Assembly: GCF_900104085.1 (NCBI RefSeq)
Contig: NZ_FNLD01000001.1
Coordinates: forward strand, 413,048-477,047
Reading direction: 5' to 3'
Source: Pseudoxanthomonas sp. CF125
GTDB taxonomy: Bacteria; Pseudomonadota; Gammaproteobacteria; Xanthomonadales; Xanthomonadaceae
Length of the DNA: 64,000 nucleotides
This document shows, in pieces, positions 49,561-59,200 of this stretch (position 1 is the stretch's first letter; each line of letters starts with the position of its first letter). Under the pieces are notes generated by a model. The model was not told the origin of the DNA. It made no database searches and saw nothing but the letters and a program-made list of their open reading frames with translations. The translations under genes were made by a program, and so were the position numbers.

Positions 49561-51378
49561 TCATGCCGTAGCGGCCTGCGCCAGCGGCAGGTCCTCCAGC
49601 GCTTCGCGTTTGGGATGGATCAACCAGAGGCTCATCAAGGCGGGCAGGCCGACCGCTCCGCAAACCACGATCCAGGCGATGCGCGCCGGCATAGCAAGCG
49701 CGGTCTGGCGCGTTCGCCAGACTGCGCCCAGCAGCGAAAGCAGCATCAGCACGGCGGCGATCGTCCGGGCGCTGCGGGGCACTGCGGGGCGGTCGGTTTC
49801 CTCGTCCGGCAGGTAGCCCGAGAACAGGCGGGCGATGGCCCTTTGCGCGGAATACAGTGCAGGCGAGGTGTACCAGTTCTGGTAACGCCAGGCGACCGGA
49901 TAATCCAGGATCAGATCGCGTCGCGCGACGTGGGCGACGTGGCCCTGGGAGTCCACCCTGATCAATTGCTGGAATGGCAATGCGCCCTCGGCGTTGTACG
50001 AACGGCGTGTGTAGGTGAAGGAACCCAGCCATCCATCCAGTAATTCCATCAGTTCGATGCGTATCAGGTCGCCCGGCTTGCCCGGCAGCGGAACGCGCTG
50101 GCGCGGCGTCAGCACGCCATCGTCGTTCTTGAATTCCTCCACGTCGTAGAAATACAGGCCGCGGTTGCTGAGCAGCGCCAGATCGTCGCCGACTTTTCCG
50201 TAACCGGTGACGACTTCGCCCGACGGCAGATGCGCGCGCGGCAGCATCGACTCGTCGTCTTCGTAGTACTGGTACACGGTGTCGCCGGTGAAAAAGACGC
50301 TGTCGGGGCCGGGTAGCGGAGGCGAGGGGAACGGCTGCTGCCCAGCGACGCCCAGCGTGCCCACCGGGCGCTTGTCCACCAGGCTGTAGCCGTGGAAACG
50401 CATGTCGTCGTGGCTGAACACCCAGCGTATGCGGCGGGTCGTGTCGTCGAATTCCATCGGCGCCAGGTTGGTCAGTTCGTTGCGCACCGGCACCGCACGC
50501 AGGTAGGACTCTATCCCGAACATCTCGGAAATGCCGGCCTGTTCGCGCCATAGCGGCGCCTGCGGATCGGCGCTGTTTCTCAGCCCGGCGATCATCAGAT
50601 CCTTGGCCTCGGCGTTTTCCGCTTCTTTCTCGCCACCCGGCAGCGGCACCGCCATGTTGTTGGGATGCGAACCCTGCGCTATCCAGACGAATTCCACTCC
50701 GAAGCCCACCATCACCAGTGCGAACCACATCGCCATCTGCAGCGGCAGCGCGGTGACCACGATGCCCGCAAGATTGCGTGGCGCCGCGTCCAGATCCGGT
50801 TTGAACGCGGTCAGGTTCATGGCCGCCAGGAACGCGAGCGCCATGCATTGCACCGCGATAGCGCCCATGCCCACAGCCTTGTAGAACACCAGCAACAGCA
50901 CGAACACCAGTGCGCAGAAGCTGTAGCGCTTGTTGGCCAGCATGGCGTAACTGCCGGCCAGATAAGCGCACAGCGCCACCAGCCAGCCCGACAGCGCCAA
51001 CAGCAAATGGCGCGTATCGACCACGCGCGCGGTCATCGATTCCTGCCAACCGGCCAGCACCAGCAACGGCAGCAGCACGGCGATCGCCAGCAACAGCGCG
51101 CCGGCGCCGTACAGAGCGGCGGCGATTCGCCAGGACGGCATGGGCCGATGCAGCAGGTTCAACCAGGTGTTGGGGCGCCGGTAGCCGCCCATCTGGTAGA
51201 GCCCAAGCAGCAAGCCGCTCAATCCGTACAGACCGCCTATGACTTCGTAGACCAGCAGCGGTTGTTGCGCCATGTCGACCACGCGGCTCATGAAGCCGAG
51301 CAGGACCAGCTGCAGCGCGGCGTAGGCGATGGCCCAGCTGCGGAAACGCAGTATTTCGGCCTTGAACAAATCCCACAT
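49561..51378 (-). CDS. Large ABC-2-type membrane protein of a YtrA-controlled transporter
   Basis: The 605-residue protein starts MWDLFKAEILRFRSWAIAY and has about six membrane segments in its first 230 residues (LLVYEVIGGLYGLSGLLLGLY, ALLLAIAVLLPLLVLAG, YSFCALVFVLLLVFYKAVG and others). A soluble region of about 280 residues follows, with beta-rich sequence, then two C-terminal membrane segments. This looks like an ABC-2-type export permease with an extracytoplasmic domain. It follows the ATPase gene after 28 bases and has a ribosome-binding site (GGAGA). The transported substrate is unknown; related operons are often linked to antibiotic or envelope stress. Confidence 0.82.
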   Translation of the reverse strand: MWDLFKAEILRFRSWAIAYAALQLVLLGFMSRVVDMAQQPLLVYEVIGGLYGLSGLLLGLYQMGGYRRPNTWLNLLHRPMPSWRIAAALYGAGALLLAIAVLLPLLVLAGWQESMTARVVDTRHLLLALSGWLVALCAYLAGSYAMLANKRYSFCALVFVLLLVFYKAVGMGAIAVQCMALAFLAAMNLTAFKPDLDAAPRNLAGIVVTALPLQMAMWFALVMVGFGVEFVWIAQGSHPNNMAVPLPGGEKEAENAEAKDLMIAGLRNSADPQAPLWREQAGISEMFGIESYLRAVPVRNELTNLAPMEFDDTTRRIRWVFSHDDMRFHGYSLVDKRPVGTLGVAGQQPFPSPPLPGPDSVFFTGDTVYQYYEDDESMLPRAHLPSGEVVTGYGKVGDDLALLSNRGLYFYDVEEFKNDDGVLTPRQRVPLPGKPGDLIRIELMELLDGWLGSFTYTRRSYNAEGALPFQQLIRVDSQGHVAHVARRDLILDYPVAWRYQNWYTSPALYSAQRAIARLFSGYLPDEETDRPAVPRSARTIAAVLMLLSLLGAVWRTRQTALAMPARIAWIVVCGAVGLPALMSLWLIHPKREALEDLPLAQAATA

Positions 51379-51406
51379 GTTCCGATTCTCCGGGGTTGGC
51401 GCCGCG

Positions 51407-52339
51407 TCAGGCGGACGCGCTTGCGAGCGCTTGCGGCGCGGCGTGGTTCTTGGCCAGGAAGCTGTTGACAGCGCGATCCAGGCTCACTTGCATGCTCTGC
51501 ACCGAGCGTGCGCCGTGGGTGCGCAGGAAATCGCCGAAACGCTCGTCCTGGTCCAGCACCAGATAGTGGTGCAGGCCGTCCAGGCGCTGCGCCTCCAGCA
51601 AGCCGGGCACGGAGGAGGGCTCCGGGCCCTTGAACGGAATGTCGGCGACCCAGTGCGTCACCCGCGCGCAGAAGTCGTCGGGTGCGGACATGTTCTTCAA
51701 CTGTCCGCGCTCCAGGATGATCAGGTTGTCGGCGACGCGCTCGATCTCTTCCATCTGGTGCGAGCAATAGATCACCGTGCATTCGTCGGCGGCATTGCTG
51801 TACATCAGCGATTCCAGGAACGCGCGCTTGGCGACCACGTCCAGGCCCAGGGTCGGTTCGTCCAGCACCAGCAGCTCGGGGCGTTGCGCCAGCGCCAGGG
51901 CCAAGTTGAAACCGGCGCGCTCGCCGCGCGAGAGCTGGCCGACTTTCTGTTCCGGCAGTACGTGGTAGTGGTCCAGCACGCCGCGGAAAGCGGCCTCGTT
52001 CCAGCGCGGATACAGGCGACGGTGCATCCTGGTGACCGCCGACACTTTCATCCAGCCGGGAAGCGTGTGTTCTTCGTTGACGAAGCCGACGCGTTCGCGG
52101 TCGCCGGGCGTCAGCTTGCGGCTGTCGCGCCCCAGGATCCACGCCTGGCCCGCCGTCTGCGGAAGGAAGCCGAGCAGGACGCGGAACAACGTGGATTTGC
52201 CGGCGCCGTTGGCGCCGACAATGGCGTGGATGCGTCCACGCGGAATACGCAGGTCTAGGCGGTCGAGCGCCAACTTGCGTCCGTAACGCTTGCTCAGCGC
52301 CTGGGTTTCGATCACGTATTCGTTTTGCGGAACGGACAT
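51407..52339 (-). CDS. ABC transporter ATP-binding protein (YtrB-like)
   Basis: A 310-residue export-type ATPase. Walker A is GANGAGKSTLFRVLLG, signature LSRGERAGFNLALALAQ, Walker B LLVLDEPTLGLD and switch His in VIYCSHQMEEIERV. The C-terminal 80 residues are the extra domain often seen in drug/lantibiotic-type exporters. The adjacent genes are a GntR regulator upstream and a membrane protein downstream, the order of the Bacillus ytr and related operons. It should power the large membrane protein encoded at 49561-51378. Confidence 0.92.
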   Translation of the reverse strand: MSVPQNEYVIETQALSKRYGRKLALDRLDLRIPRGRIHAIVGANGAGKSTLFRVLLGFLPQTAGQAWILGRDSRKLTPGDRERVGFVNEEHTLPGWMKVSAVTRMHRRLYPRWNEAAFRGVLDHYHVLPEQKVGQLSRGERAGFNLALALAQRPELLVLDEPTLGLDVVAKRAFLESLMYSNAADECTVIYCSHQMEEIERVADNLIILERGQLKNMSAPDDFCARVTHWVADIPFKGPEPSSVPGLLEAQRLDGLHHYLVLDQDERFGDFLRTHGARSVQSMQVSLDRAVNSFLAKNHAAPQALASASA

Positions 52340-52392
52340 GGCGGTCTCGTGCGTAGCGGGAACGGGCGAAAGGAAGGGATCAGGTGGCGGAG

Positions 52393-52803
52393 TCAGGCGG
52401 TCTTGCGGGGCGCCAACGCACGAAACTCGGCTTCCAGGCGGGCCTGCACCTCGCCAGGCGGGTAGTCGAGCGCGATCACGTCGTTGAGGAAGCGCCCGAT
52501 CGCCTCGTCCAGTCGCCGTTCGCGCTCGGCGTCGTTCAAACGCTGGCGTGGGGTGGCCACATACAGGCCCAGTCCCTGGCGCGATTCCAGCCAGCCCTCG
52601 GTAGTGAGTTCGGCATAGGCCTTGGCCACGGTATTGGGGTTGATGGTCAGCTGCTGCGCCAACCCGCGCACGCTGGGCAGCTGGTCGCCGGTGGCCAGTT
52701 CGGCCGTGGCGATCTTCATGCGGATCGCATCCACGATCTGCTTGCTGATGGGGCGGGGATCGCCAGTGGCGATCTGGATCATCAATGCCTGGGTGCGCGC
52801 CAT
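52393..52803 (-). CDS. GntR family transcriptional regulator (YtrA subfamily)
   Basis: The 136-residue protein consists of a winged helix (PISKQIVDAIRMKIATAELATGDQLPSVRGLAQQL in pieces, then INPNTVAKAYAELTTEGWLES) followed by a short helical region of about 50 residues. The missing large sensor domain defines the YtrA subgroup, which represses neighbouring ABC transporter genes. It is the first gene of the ABC operon. A 7-bp inverted repeat (GTACTGT-N10-ACAGTAC) lies 24 bases upstream of its start. Confidence 0.93.
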   Translation of the reverse strand: MARTQALMIQIATGDPRPISKQIVDAIRMKIATAELATGDQLPSVRGLAQQLTINPNTVAKAYAELTTEGWLESRQGLGLYVATPRQRLNDAERERRLDEAIGRFLNDVIALDYPPGEVQARLEAEFRALAPRKTA

Positions 52804-52827
52804 TAGTTCGTCTCTACTGTGTCTTCT

Positions 52828-52851
52828 GTACTGTGACTATTAGTACAGTAC
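52828..52851. promoter_or_regulatory. Candidate operator of the YtrA-type regulator
   Basis: Exact inverted arms GTACTGT (52828-52834) and ACAGTAC (52845-52851) are separated by 10 A/T-rich bases in the promoter of the regulator gene. A further TACTGT half-site lies at about 52815. This arrangement is typical of autoregulation by YtrA-type repressors. Confidence 0.65.
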
Positions 52852-53068
52852 GAACATTACCCGCTGTCAACCCCCTGAAAGTCATGCGAAACGAGGGGGA
52901 AGCCCGCTTCGATCCGGATCGACGGTGCGGAATGCCGCACCAAGCGAAGCGCATTCATGGGCACGATTCGAGGAACTCGATCTGCGACCCATGCCGCTTA
53001 GCCGGCCTGTCCGCTATAACGAAAACTACTGCATGATGATCGCCCCCAAGCGGGCATGCGGTGGCGTC

Positions 53069-55984
53069 ATGACGTTCTGGAAAAAATCCAGGCTGCTTTT
53101 CTTCGCCCCCCTCGCACTGGCGCTGCTGGTCGGTCTGTACGCCTTGCTGGGTTTCTGGGCATTGCCCAAGTACATGCGCTCCCAAGCCGTCGAATACGTG
53201 GCCACGGAACTGGGCAAGGATCTGGCCCTGGGTGAGATCAGGTTCAATCCTTTTACCTTCCAACTGGAGATCCGCGACATCGCCATCCGCGATCGCGGCG
53301 TCGCGCGCGGCAAACCGCTGGTGGCGCTGAAGCGTTTGTCCGCCGATTTCCAGGTTTCCTCGTTGTGGGAAAGCGGCTACGTATTCCGCCAGGTCGCGTT
53401 GGACGAGCCGTTCGCGCGTGCCATCATCCGTGCGGACGGTTCGCTGAACCTGGCGGAGTTGATACCGAAGGAAAAGGAAGAAACGCCTACGCCGGAAGTG
53501 CTGATAGAGCAATTCCAAGTCAATCGCGGCCGTGTCGATTTCGCCGACCAGAGCCGTCGCCTGAAGCCGGAAAAAACCCTGACACCCATCGATTTCAGCC
53601 TGCGCGACTTCCGCACCACTGCCGAGAGCGGCGGTTTCACCTTGGCCGCAGCAAGCGAGCGGGGCGAGCGCTTCGATTGGCAGGGCAAGTTGAACCTGCA
53701 GCCGTTGGCTTCCACCGGCCAGTTCCGCGTCGCTGCGCTGCAGGCGCGCAGCGTGTACGAATTCCTGAGCGACGAATTGCCGATGGAACTCAGTGCCGGC
53801 AGTTTCGATGTGGACGGGCGTTATGTGTTCTCCGCCGGCAAACAGGCCGGTACGCAGCTGGATGCGACCCTGTCCAAGGCCATGGCCACCGGGCTGGCCC
53901 TGCGTGCGCGCGGCGTGGACCGGAACTGGGTGACGCTGCCGAAAGTAGCACTGGACAATACCCGTCTGTCGCTGGCGCGGCGAACGGTGGACATCGATGC
54001 CCTGCGTCTGGAAGGCATGCAGGCTACGCTGTGGCGGGAGCGCGACGGCTCGTTGAATCTGGACCGCCTGTTGGCTCCGTCGCCGCAAACCGTTACGGTC
54101 GCACCGGCCTCCAAACCGGCGGCCGCGTCGTCGGATTGGAAGGTCGCGCTGGGCCAGCTTGCGCTGCAGCAGGGGCGGCTGGATTTCGAAGATCGAAGCG
54201 TGAGCCCGGCGGCGAAATTCCAGCTCTCGCCGTTGGCGTTGAATGTCGATGGCGTCAGTCTCGACCTGGCCAAGCCGCTGTCGCTCACTTTGCAGACCAC
54301 GCTCAACGGCAAGGCGCCGTTGTCGCTGAGCGGCAGCGTGGTGCCGGAAACGGCAGCGGCGGATCTGCAAGTGGAATTGTCCGGCTTGCCGCTGCGTGAG
54401 GTGATGGCCTACCTGCCGCAGTACCCCACCTTGACTCTGAAGTCCGGGGTTGTGGGCGCGAAAGGCCAGCTGCGTCTGCAGCCCGAACAGGCGCCGGGCC
54501 CGTCGCTTAGTTTCGATGGGGACGCTTCGGTATCGGCCTTCGACTTGCTGGAAACCGCCGGCGCCCGCGAATTCATTTCCTGGGACCGCCTGGATGCGCA
54601 GGGCATCGCCTTCGCACAGGCGCCGGATTCGGTTTCCATCAAACAGATAAAGGCGCGCAAGCCATTCGCCCGGGTGATCGTGGCGCCGGACCGGACCATC
54701 AACCTAGTCAGCATCCTGTCCGCGCCGTCGGGCACCGCGCCTGCCGCATCCAGCGGAAAAGAAACGGCGGAGATGCCCATCAAAATAGGACGCCTGTCGC
54801 TGGAGAACGGCGTGATGGGCTTCGCTGACTATTCCATCGAGCCCAACTTCCAGGCGCGCATCGACGCGCTCAGCGGCAGTATCGCTGGCCTGTCCACCGC
54901 CACCGACTCGGTGGCCGACATCGACCTCAAGGGCCAGATCATCAACAAGTATTCGCCGGTGACCATCCAGGGCGGCACCAACCTGTTCGCCTACGACAAG
55001 CACACCGACATCAAGATGACCTTCCGCAACATCGACTTGCCCATCTTCAATCCGTATTCGGGACGCTTCGCCGGCTACGCCATCGCCAAGGGCAAGCTGA
55101 CCACCGAGCTGCACTACCAGATCGACGACCGCAAACTGCAGGCCGCCCACCATGTGATTCTGGATCAGCTGGAATGGGGTCAGGCCACCGAGAGCAAGGA
55201 CAAGGTTTCGCTGCCGGTGCGATTGGCGACCTCGCTGCTGAAGGACCGCCACGGCGTCATCGACCTTAATCTGCCGGTGAACGGCACCCTGGACGACCCC
55301 AAATTCCGCGTCGGTCCGGTGGTCTGGCAGATCGTCAAGAACATCCTGACCAAAGTGGTGACCGCGCCGTTCTCCTTTCTCGGTTCGCTGTTCGCCGGAG
55401 CAGAGGATGCGCAGTACGTGAGCTTCGCGCCGGGCTCGGCCGAGCTTTCCGAAAGCGCCAAGACCCAGCTCGCCGCACTGGCCAAGGGCCTGGTGGACAG
55501 ACCTGCGCTGAAGCTGGACATTCCTTCCGGCGTGGTCGCTGAACTGGACCCGGGCGCACTGGCCGAGTCGCGGCTGCAACAAGCGCTGGCGGGTCAGGAG
55601 AAAGCAGGGGAGTCCGGAATAGCTTTGGCGACGATGGAGCCGGAGCGGCAGGTGGAATTGCTCAGCAAGCTCTACAAGCAGGTGATCGGCAGCAAGCCGG
55701 AATTGCCCGATCCGGAACCCCCGGCGGCTGAAGAAGAAGCCAGCCGCAAGGAAAAGCGGGCATTGCGCGAACAGGCGCAGGCCGCCTGGCTCAAGACCGA
55801 GCTGCTGACCCGCTACCAGGCAACGCCCGCCGAATTGCAGGAGCTGGGCCGTACCCGCGCCAGCGCCATCCAGGACGCCTTGCTGGCGGGCGGCGAACTG
55901 GACCCGGTCCGGGTCTTCATCACGGCCAACAAGGCGCCGGCCGCGCACGAGGGCCAGGTGCGGCTGGAGCTGGGGCTGGAGTGA
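53069..55984 (+). CDS. DUF748 family (AsmA-like) envelope protein
   Basis: The predicted start MTFWKKSRLLFFAPLALALLVGLYALLGFWALPKYM at 53069 (in pieces) gives 971 residues with one N-terminal membrane anchor. The rest is periplasmic and made of repeated beta-rich modules like AsmA/YhdP/YicH proteins, which are thought to form lipid-conducting grooves between the two membranes. Recurrent motifs include GEIRFNPFTFQLEIRDIAI and FNPYSGRFAGYAIAKGKLTTELHY (in pieces), followed by the LKDRHGVIDLNLPVNGTLDDPKFRVGPVVWQIV block typical of DUF748. A C-terminal part resembles an OmpA-like segment (SFAPGSAELSESAKTQLAAL). ATG at 53033 and 53036 are alternatives. Confidence 0.85.
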   Translation: MTFWKKSRLLFFAPLALALLVGLYALLGFWALPKYMRSQAVEYVATELGKDLALGEIRFNPFTFQLEIRDIAIRDRGVARGKPLVALKRLSADFQVSSLWESGYVFRQVALDEPFARAIIRADGSLNLAELIPKEKEETPTPEVLIEQFQVNRGRVDFADQSRRLKPEKTLTPIDFSLRDFRTTAESGGFTLAAASERGERFDWQGKLNLQPLASTGQFRVAALQARSVYEFLSDELPMELSAGSFDVDGRYVFSAGKQAGTQLDATLSKAMATGLALRARGVDRNWVTLPKVALDNTRLSLARRTVDIDALRLEGMQATLWRERDGSLNLDRLLAPSPQTVTVAPASKPAAASSDWKVALGQLALQQGRLDFEDRSVSPAAKFQLSPLALNVDGVSLDLAKPLSLTLQTTLNGKAPLSLSGSVVPETAAADLQVELSGLPLREVMAYLPQYPTLTLKSGVVGAKGQLRLQPEQAPGPSLSFDGDASVSAFDLLETAGAREFISWDRLDAQGIAFAQAPDSVSIKQIKARKPFARVIVAPDRTINLVSILSAPSGTAPAASSGKETAEMPIKIGRLSLENGVMGFADYSIEPNFQARIDALSGSIAGLSTATDSVADIDLKGQIINKYSPVTIQGGTNLFAYDKHTDIKMTFRNIDLPIFNPYSGRFAGYAIAKGKLTTELHYQIDDRKLQAAHHVILDQLEWGQATESKDKVSLPVRLATSLLKDRHGVIDLNLPVNGTLDDPKFRVGPVVWQIVKNILTKVVTAPFSFLGSLFAGAEDAQYVSFAPGSAELSESAKTQLAALAKGLVDRPALKLDIPSGVVAELDPGALAESRLQQALAGQEKAGESGIALATMEPERQVELLSKLYKQVIGSKPELPDPEPPAAEEEASRKEKRALREQAQAAWLKTELLTRYQATPAELQELGRTRASAIQDALLAGGELDPVRVFITANKAPAAHEGQVRLELGLE

Positions 55985-56026
55985 CGGATCGGCAGGTCGC
56001 CGGGAGTGGCTGGTGGCCGTGCGCTT

Positions 56027-56095
56027 TGTAGAGCCGAGCTTACTCGGCTGCTTTCCCTCCCGGACCAGGAGCAGCCGAGCAAGCCCGGCTCTACA
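56027..56095. repeat. REP-like element (GTAGAGCCGAGC type)
   Basis: Arms 56027-56052 and 56070-56095 are inverted 26-bp copies with two mismatches. The sequence TGTAGAGCCGAGCTTACTCGG is close to the repeat family abundant in Stenotrophomonas and Xanthomonas. It lies between the DUF748 gene and smc and may end the former transcript. Confidence 0.82.
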
Positions 56096-56280
56096 TAAGG
56101 TCCAGGCTTGCAGCGACAGCCGTTCCATCCCTGTGGCCCGTTATACTCCTTGGTTGATACTCTGTTTGCGGAGTGTCTTCGTCATTTGAATCAATCATTT
56201 GGCGTTGAAACCTAATCCCGATTAACAAATGTGGCAGCGCGCCGGCCAATCCGGCCGCGAGGCCCGGAAGCAACCGCCGC

Positions 56281-59200
56281 ATGCGCCTTTCCACCATCAA
56301 GCTGTCCGGTTTCAAATCCTTCGTCGATCCGACCACCTTGCATCTGCCCACCAACATGACCGGCGTGGTCGGCCCGAATGGTTGCGGCAAATCCAACATC
56401 ATCGATGCCGTGCGCTGGGTAATGGGCGAGAGTTCGGCCAGCCGTTTGCGCGGCGACTCGCTGACCGACGTGATCTTTTCCGGTTCGGCCGCGCGCAAGC
56501 CCGTTTCGCAGGCCACGGTCGAGCTGATCTTCGACAACAGCGACCACACCATCGCCGGCGAATTCGCCGCCTTCAACGAAATCTCGGTCAAGCGCCTGGT
56601 CAGCCGCGACGGCACCAGCAGCTATTACTTGAACGGCACCAAGTGCCGGCGCCGCGACATTACCGATCTGTTCCTGGGCACCGGCCTGGGTCCGCGCAGC
56701 TACTCGATCATTGAGCAGGGCATGATCAGCCAGATCATCGAGGCGCGCCCGGAAGACCTGCGCATCTATCTGGAAGAAGCCGCAGGCATCTCCAAGTACA
56801 AGGAGCGCCGCAAGGAAACCGAAACCCGCATTCGCCACACCCGCGAAAACCTCGACCGTCTGGGCGACCTGCGCGAGGAGATCACCAAGCAGCTGGAGCA
56901 CCTGAAACGCCAGGCCAAGCAGGCCGAGCAGTACCAGGCGCTGCAGGAAGAGCGAAAGATCAAGGACGCCGAGTGGAAGGCGCTGGAATACCGCGGCCTG
57001 GACGGCGAATTGCAGAAACTGCGCGAAGGCCTGTCGCAGGAAGAGACCAAACTGCAGCAGCTGATCGCCGAACAACGCGAAGCCGAACGCCAGCTGGAAA
57101 CCGGCCGCGCCGGCCGCGAATCGGCCAGCGATGCCCTCAATAAAGCGCAGGGCGAGGTCTATCAGGTCGGCAGCGCGCTGGCTCGCATCGAACAGCAGAT
57201 CCAGCACCAGCGCGAGCTCGCCGAACGCTTGCAGAAAGCCCGCGACGAAGCGCAGAACGCGCTCTCCGAACTCGGCCAGCACATCAGCGGCGACGAAACC
57301 AAGCTGGCGGTGTTGCGCGAATCGGTGGCCGAAGCCGAGCCGCAATTGGCGCAGCTGCAGGAAGACGACCAGTACAAGCAGGAAGCGTTGCGCGAAGCGG
57401 AGACCCGGCTCTCCGACTGGCAGCAGCGCTGGGAAGGCCATAGCCGCGAATCCTCCGAAGCTGCGCGCGCCGGCGAAGTCGAGCGCACCCGCGTCGATTA
57501 CCTGGACAAGCAGTCGCTGGAAGCCGACCGCCGCCGCGAGATCCTGACCAGCGAACGCAGCGGCCTGGACCTGGACGCGCTGGCCGTGGCCTTCGAGCAG
57601 GCGCAACAACAGCACGAAACCCAGAAGGCGTCGCTGGATGGGCTCAATACCGATCTGGAAACCCGCAAGCAGGCCGTCGGCGCGTTGCAGGAGCAGCAGC
57701 GCGGCGCGCAGTCGGAGCTGGCGGAGGTCCGCAAGAACACCCAGGCCGCGCGCGGCCGCCTGTCCTCGCTGGAAACCCTGCAGCATGCCGCGCTGGGTCA
57801 GGAGCAGGGCGCGGCGGTGGCATGGCTGAAAGCGCGGGGCCTGGATTCGGCCAGCCGCGTCGGCGAAAAGTTGACCGTCGAATCGGGCTGGGAGAACGCC
57901 GTCGAAGGCGCGCTCGGCCAATTGATCGAAGGCGTGCTGGTCGATGCTCCGGAATCGTTGGTCGAAGCGCTGGGCGAACTCGGCGAAGGCCGCATCGCGC
58001 TGGTGTCCTCCGACGACGACGGCTCTTCCTTCGCGCCCACCTCGCTCGCAGCCAAAGTACAGGGCCCGCTGGCGATCCGTCGCCTGCTGGCACGCTTGCA
58101 CGTGGCCGAAGACCTGGCCGAAGCGCGCCGCCTGCTGCCGCAGCTGGGCGAGGGCGATTCGGTCATCACCCGCGGCGGCGAACGCATGGGCGCCGGCTGG
58201 GTGCGCGTGCTGCGCTCGGGCGCGGCCAAGCAGGGCGCGCTCCTGCGCGAGCGCGAGATCCAATCCTTGCGCATCGACATAGAAGCGCTGCAGAAACGCG
58301 AGGCCGAACTCGACCAGCTGCTGACCAGCTTCCGCGACCAGCTGCTGGCCGCCGAACAGCATCGCGAAGACGCACAGCGCGCTTTGTACATGGCTCACCG
58401 CGGCGTTTCCGAACTGGCCGGGCAGCTGCAGAGCCAGCAGGGCAAAGTGGAATCGGCGCGCAACCGCATCGACCGCATCGACGGCGAACTGCTGCAGTTG
58501 CACGAGACCCTGGACAACAGCCGCGAACAGGCCCGCGAGGCGCGTTCGAAGCTGGAAGACGCCATCAGCCGCATGGGCGAGCTGGAAACCACGCGCCAGG
58601 CGCTGGAAGCCGAGCGCCGCCGGTTGGCCGAAGCGCGCGACGCCGCGCGCGACGCGGCCCGCAATTCACGCGACGCCGCCCATGCGCTGGCGCTGACTCT
58701 GGAATCCCAGCGTACCCAGATCGTCGCCCTGAGCCAGGCCCTGGAGCGCATGAGCGGCCAGCGCGGCCAGCTGGATTCGCGCCTGGGCGAACTGTCCTCG
58801 CAATTGAGCGCCGGCGACTCTCCGGTCGAATCCCTGGAAAACGAGCGCCAGGCCGCGCTGGAACAGCGCGTGCTGGCCGATCGCCAGCTGGGCGAAGCGC
58901 GCGCGGCGCTGGAAGGGATAGACAACGACCTGCGCAACTTCGAGCAGATCCGCCACCAGCGCGACGAACAATCGCTGACCCAGCGAGAAGTGATTTCGCA
59001 GCGCAAGCTGGACCAGCAGGCGCTGAGCCTGAAGGCCGAGCAGCTGTCGTCGGCCGTGGTCAATGCGGGTTTCACGCTGGAAGACGTCATCAACAGCCTG
59101 CCCGAAGTCGCTGCCGTGGCCGATTGGGAACAAGCGGTCAACAGCATCGACGGCAAGATGCGCCGGTTGGAGCCGGTCAACCTGGCGGCCATCCACGAGT

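Noticed and set aside
56212-58503. 763-residue Phe/Gln/Leu-rich open frame opposite smc
   Set aside because: Antisense to the smc coiled coil; its periodic composition simply mirrors the Glu/Lys-rich heptads.
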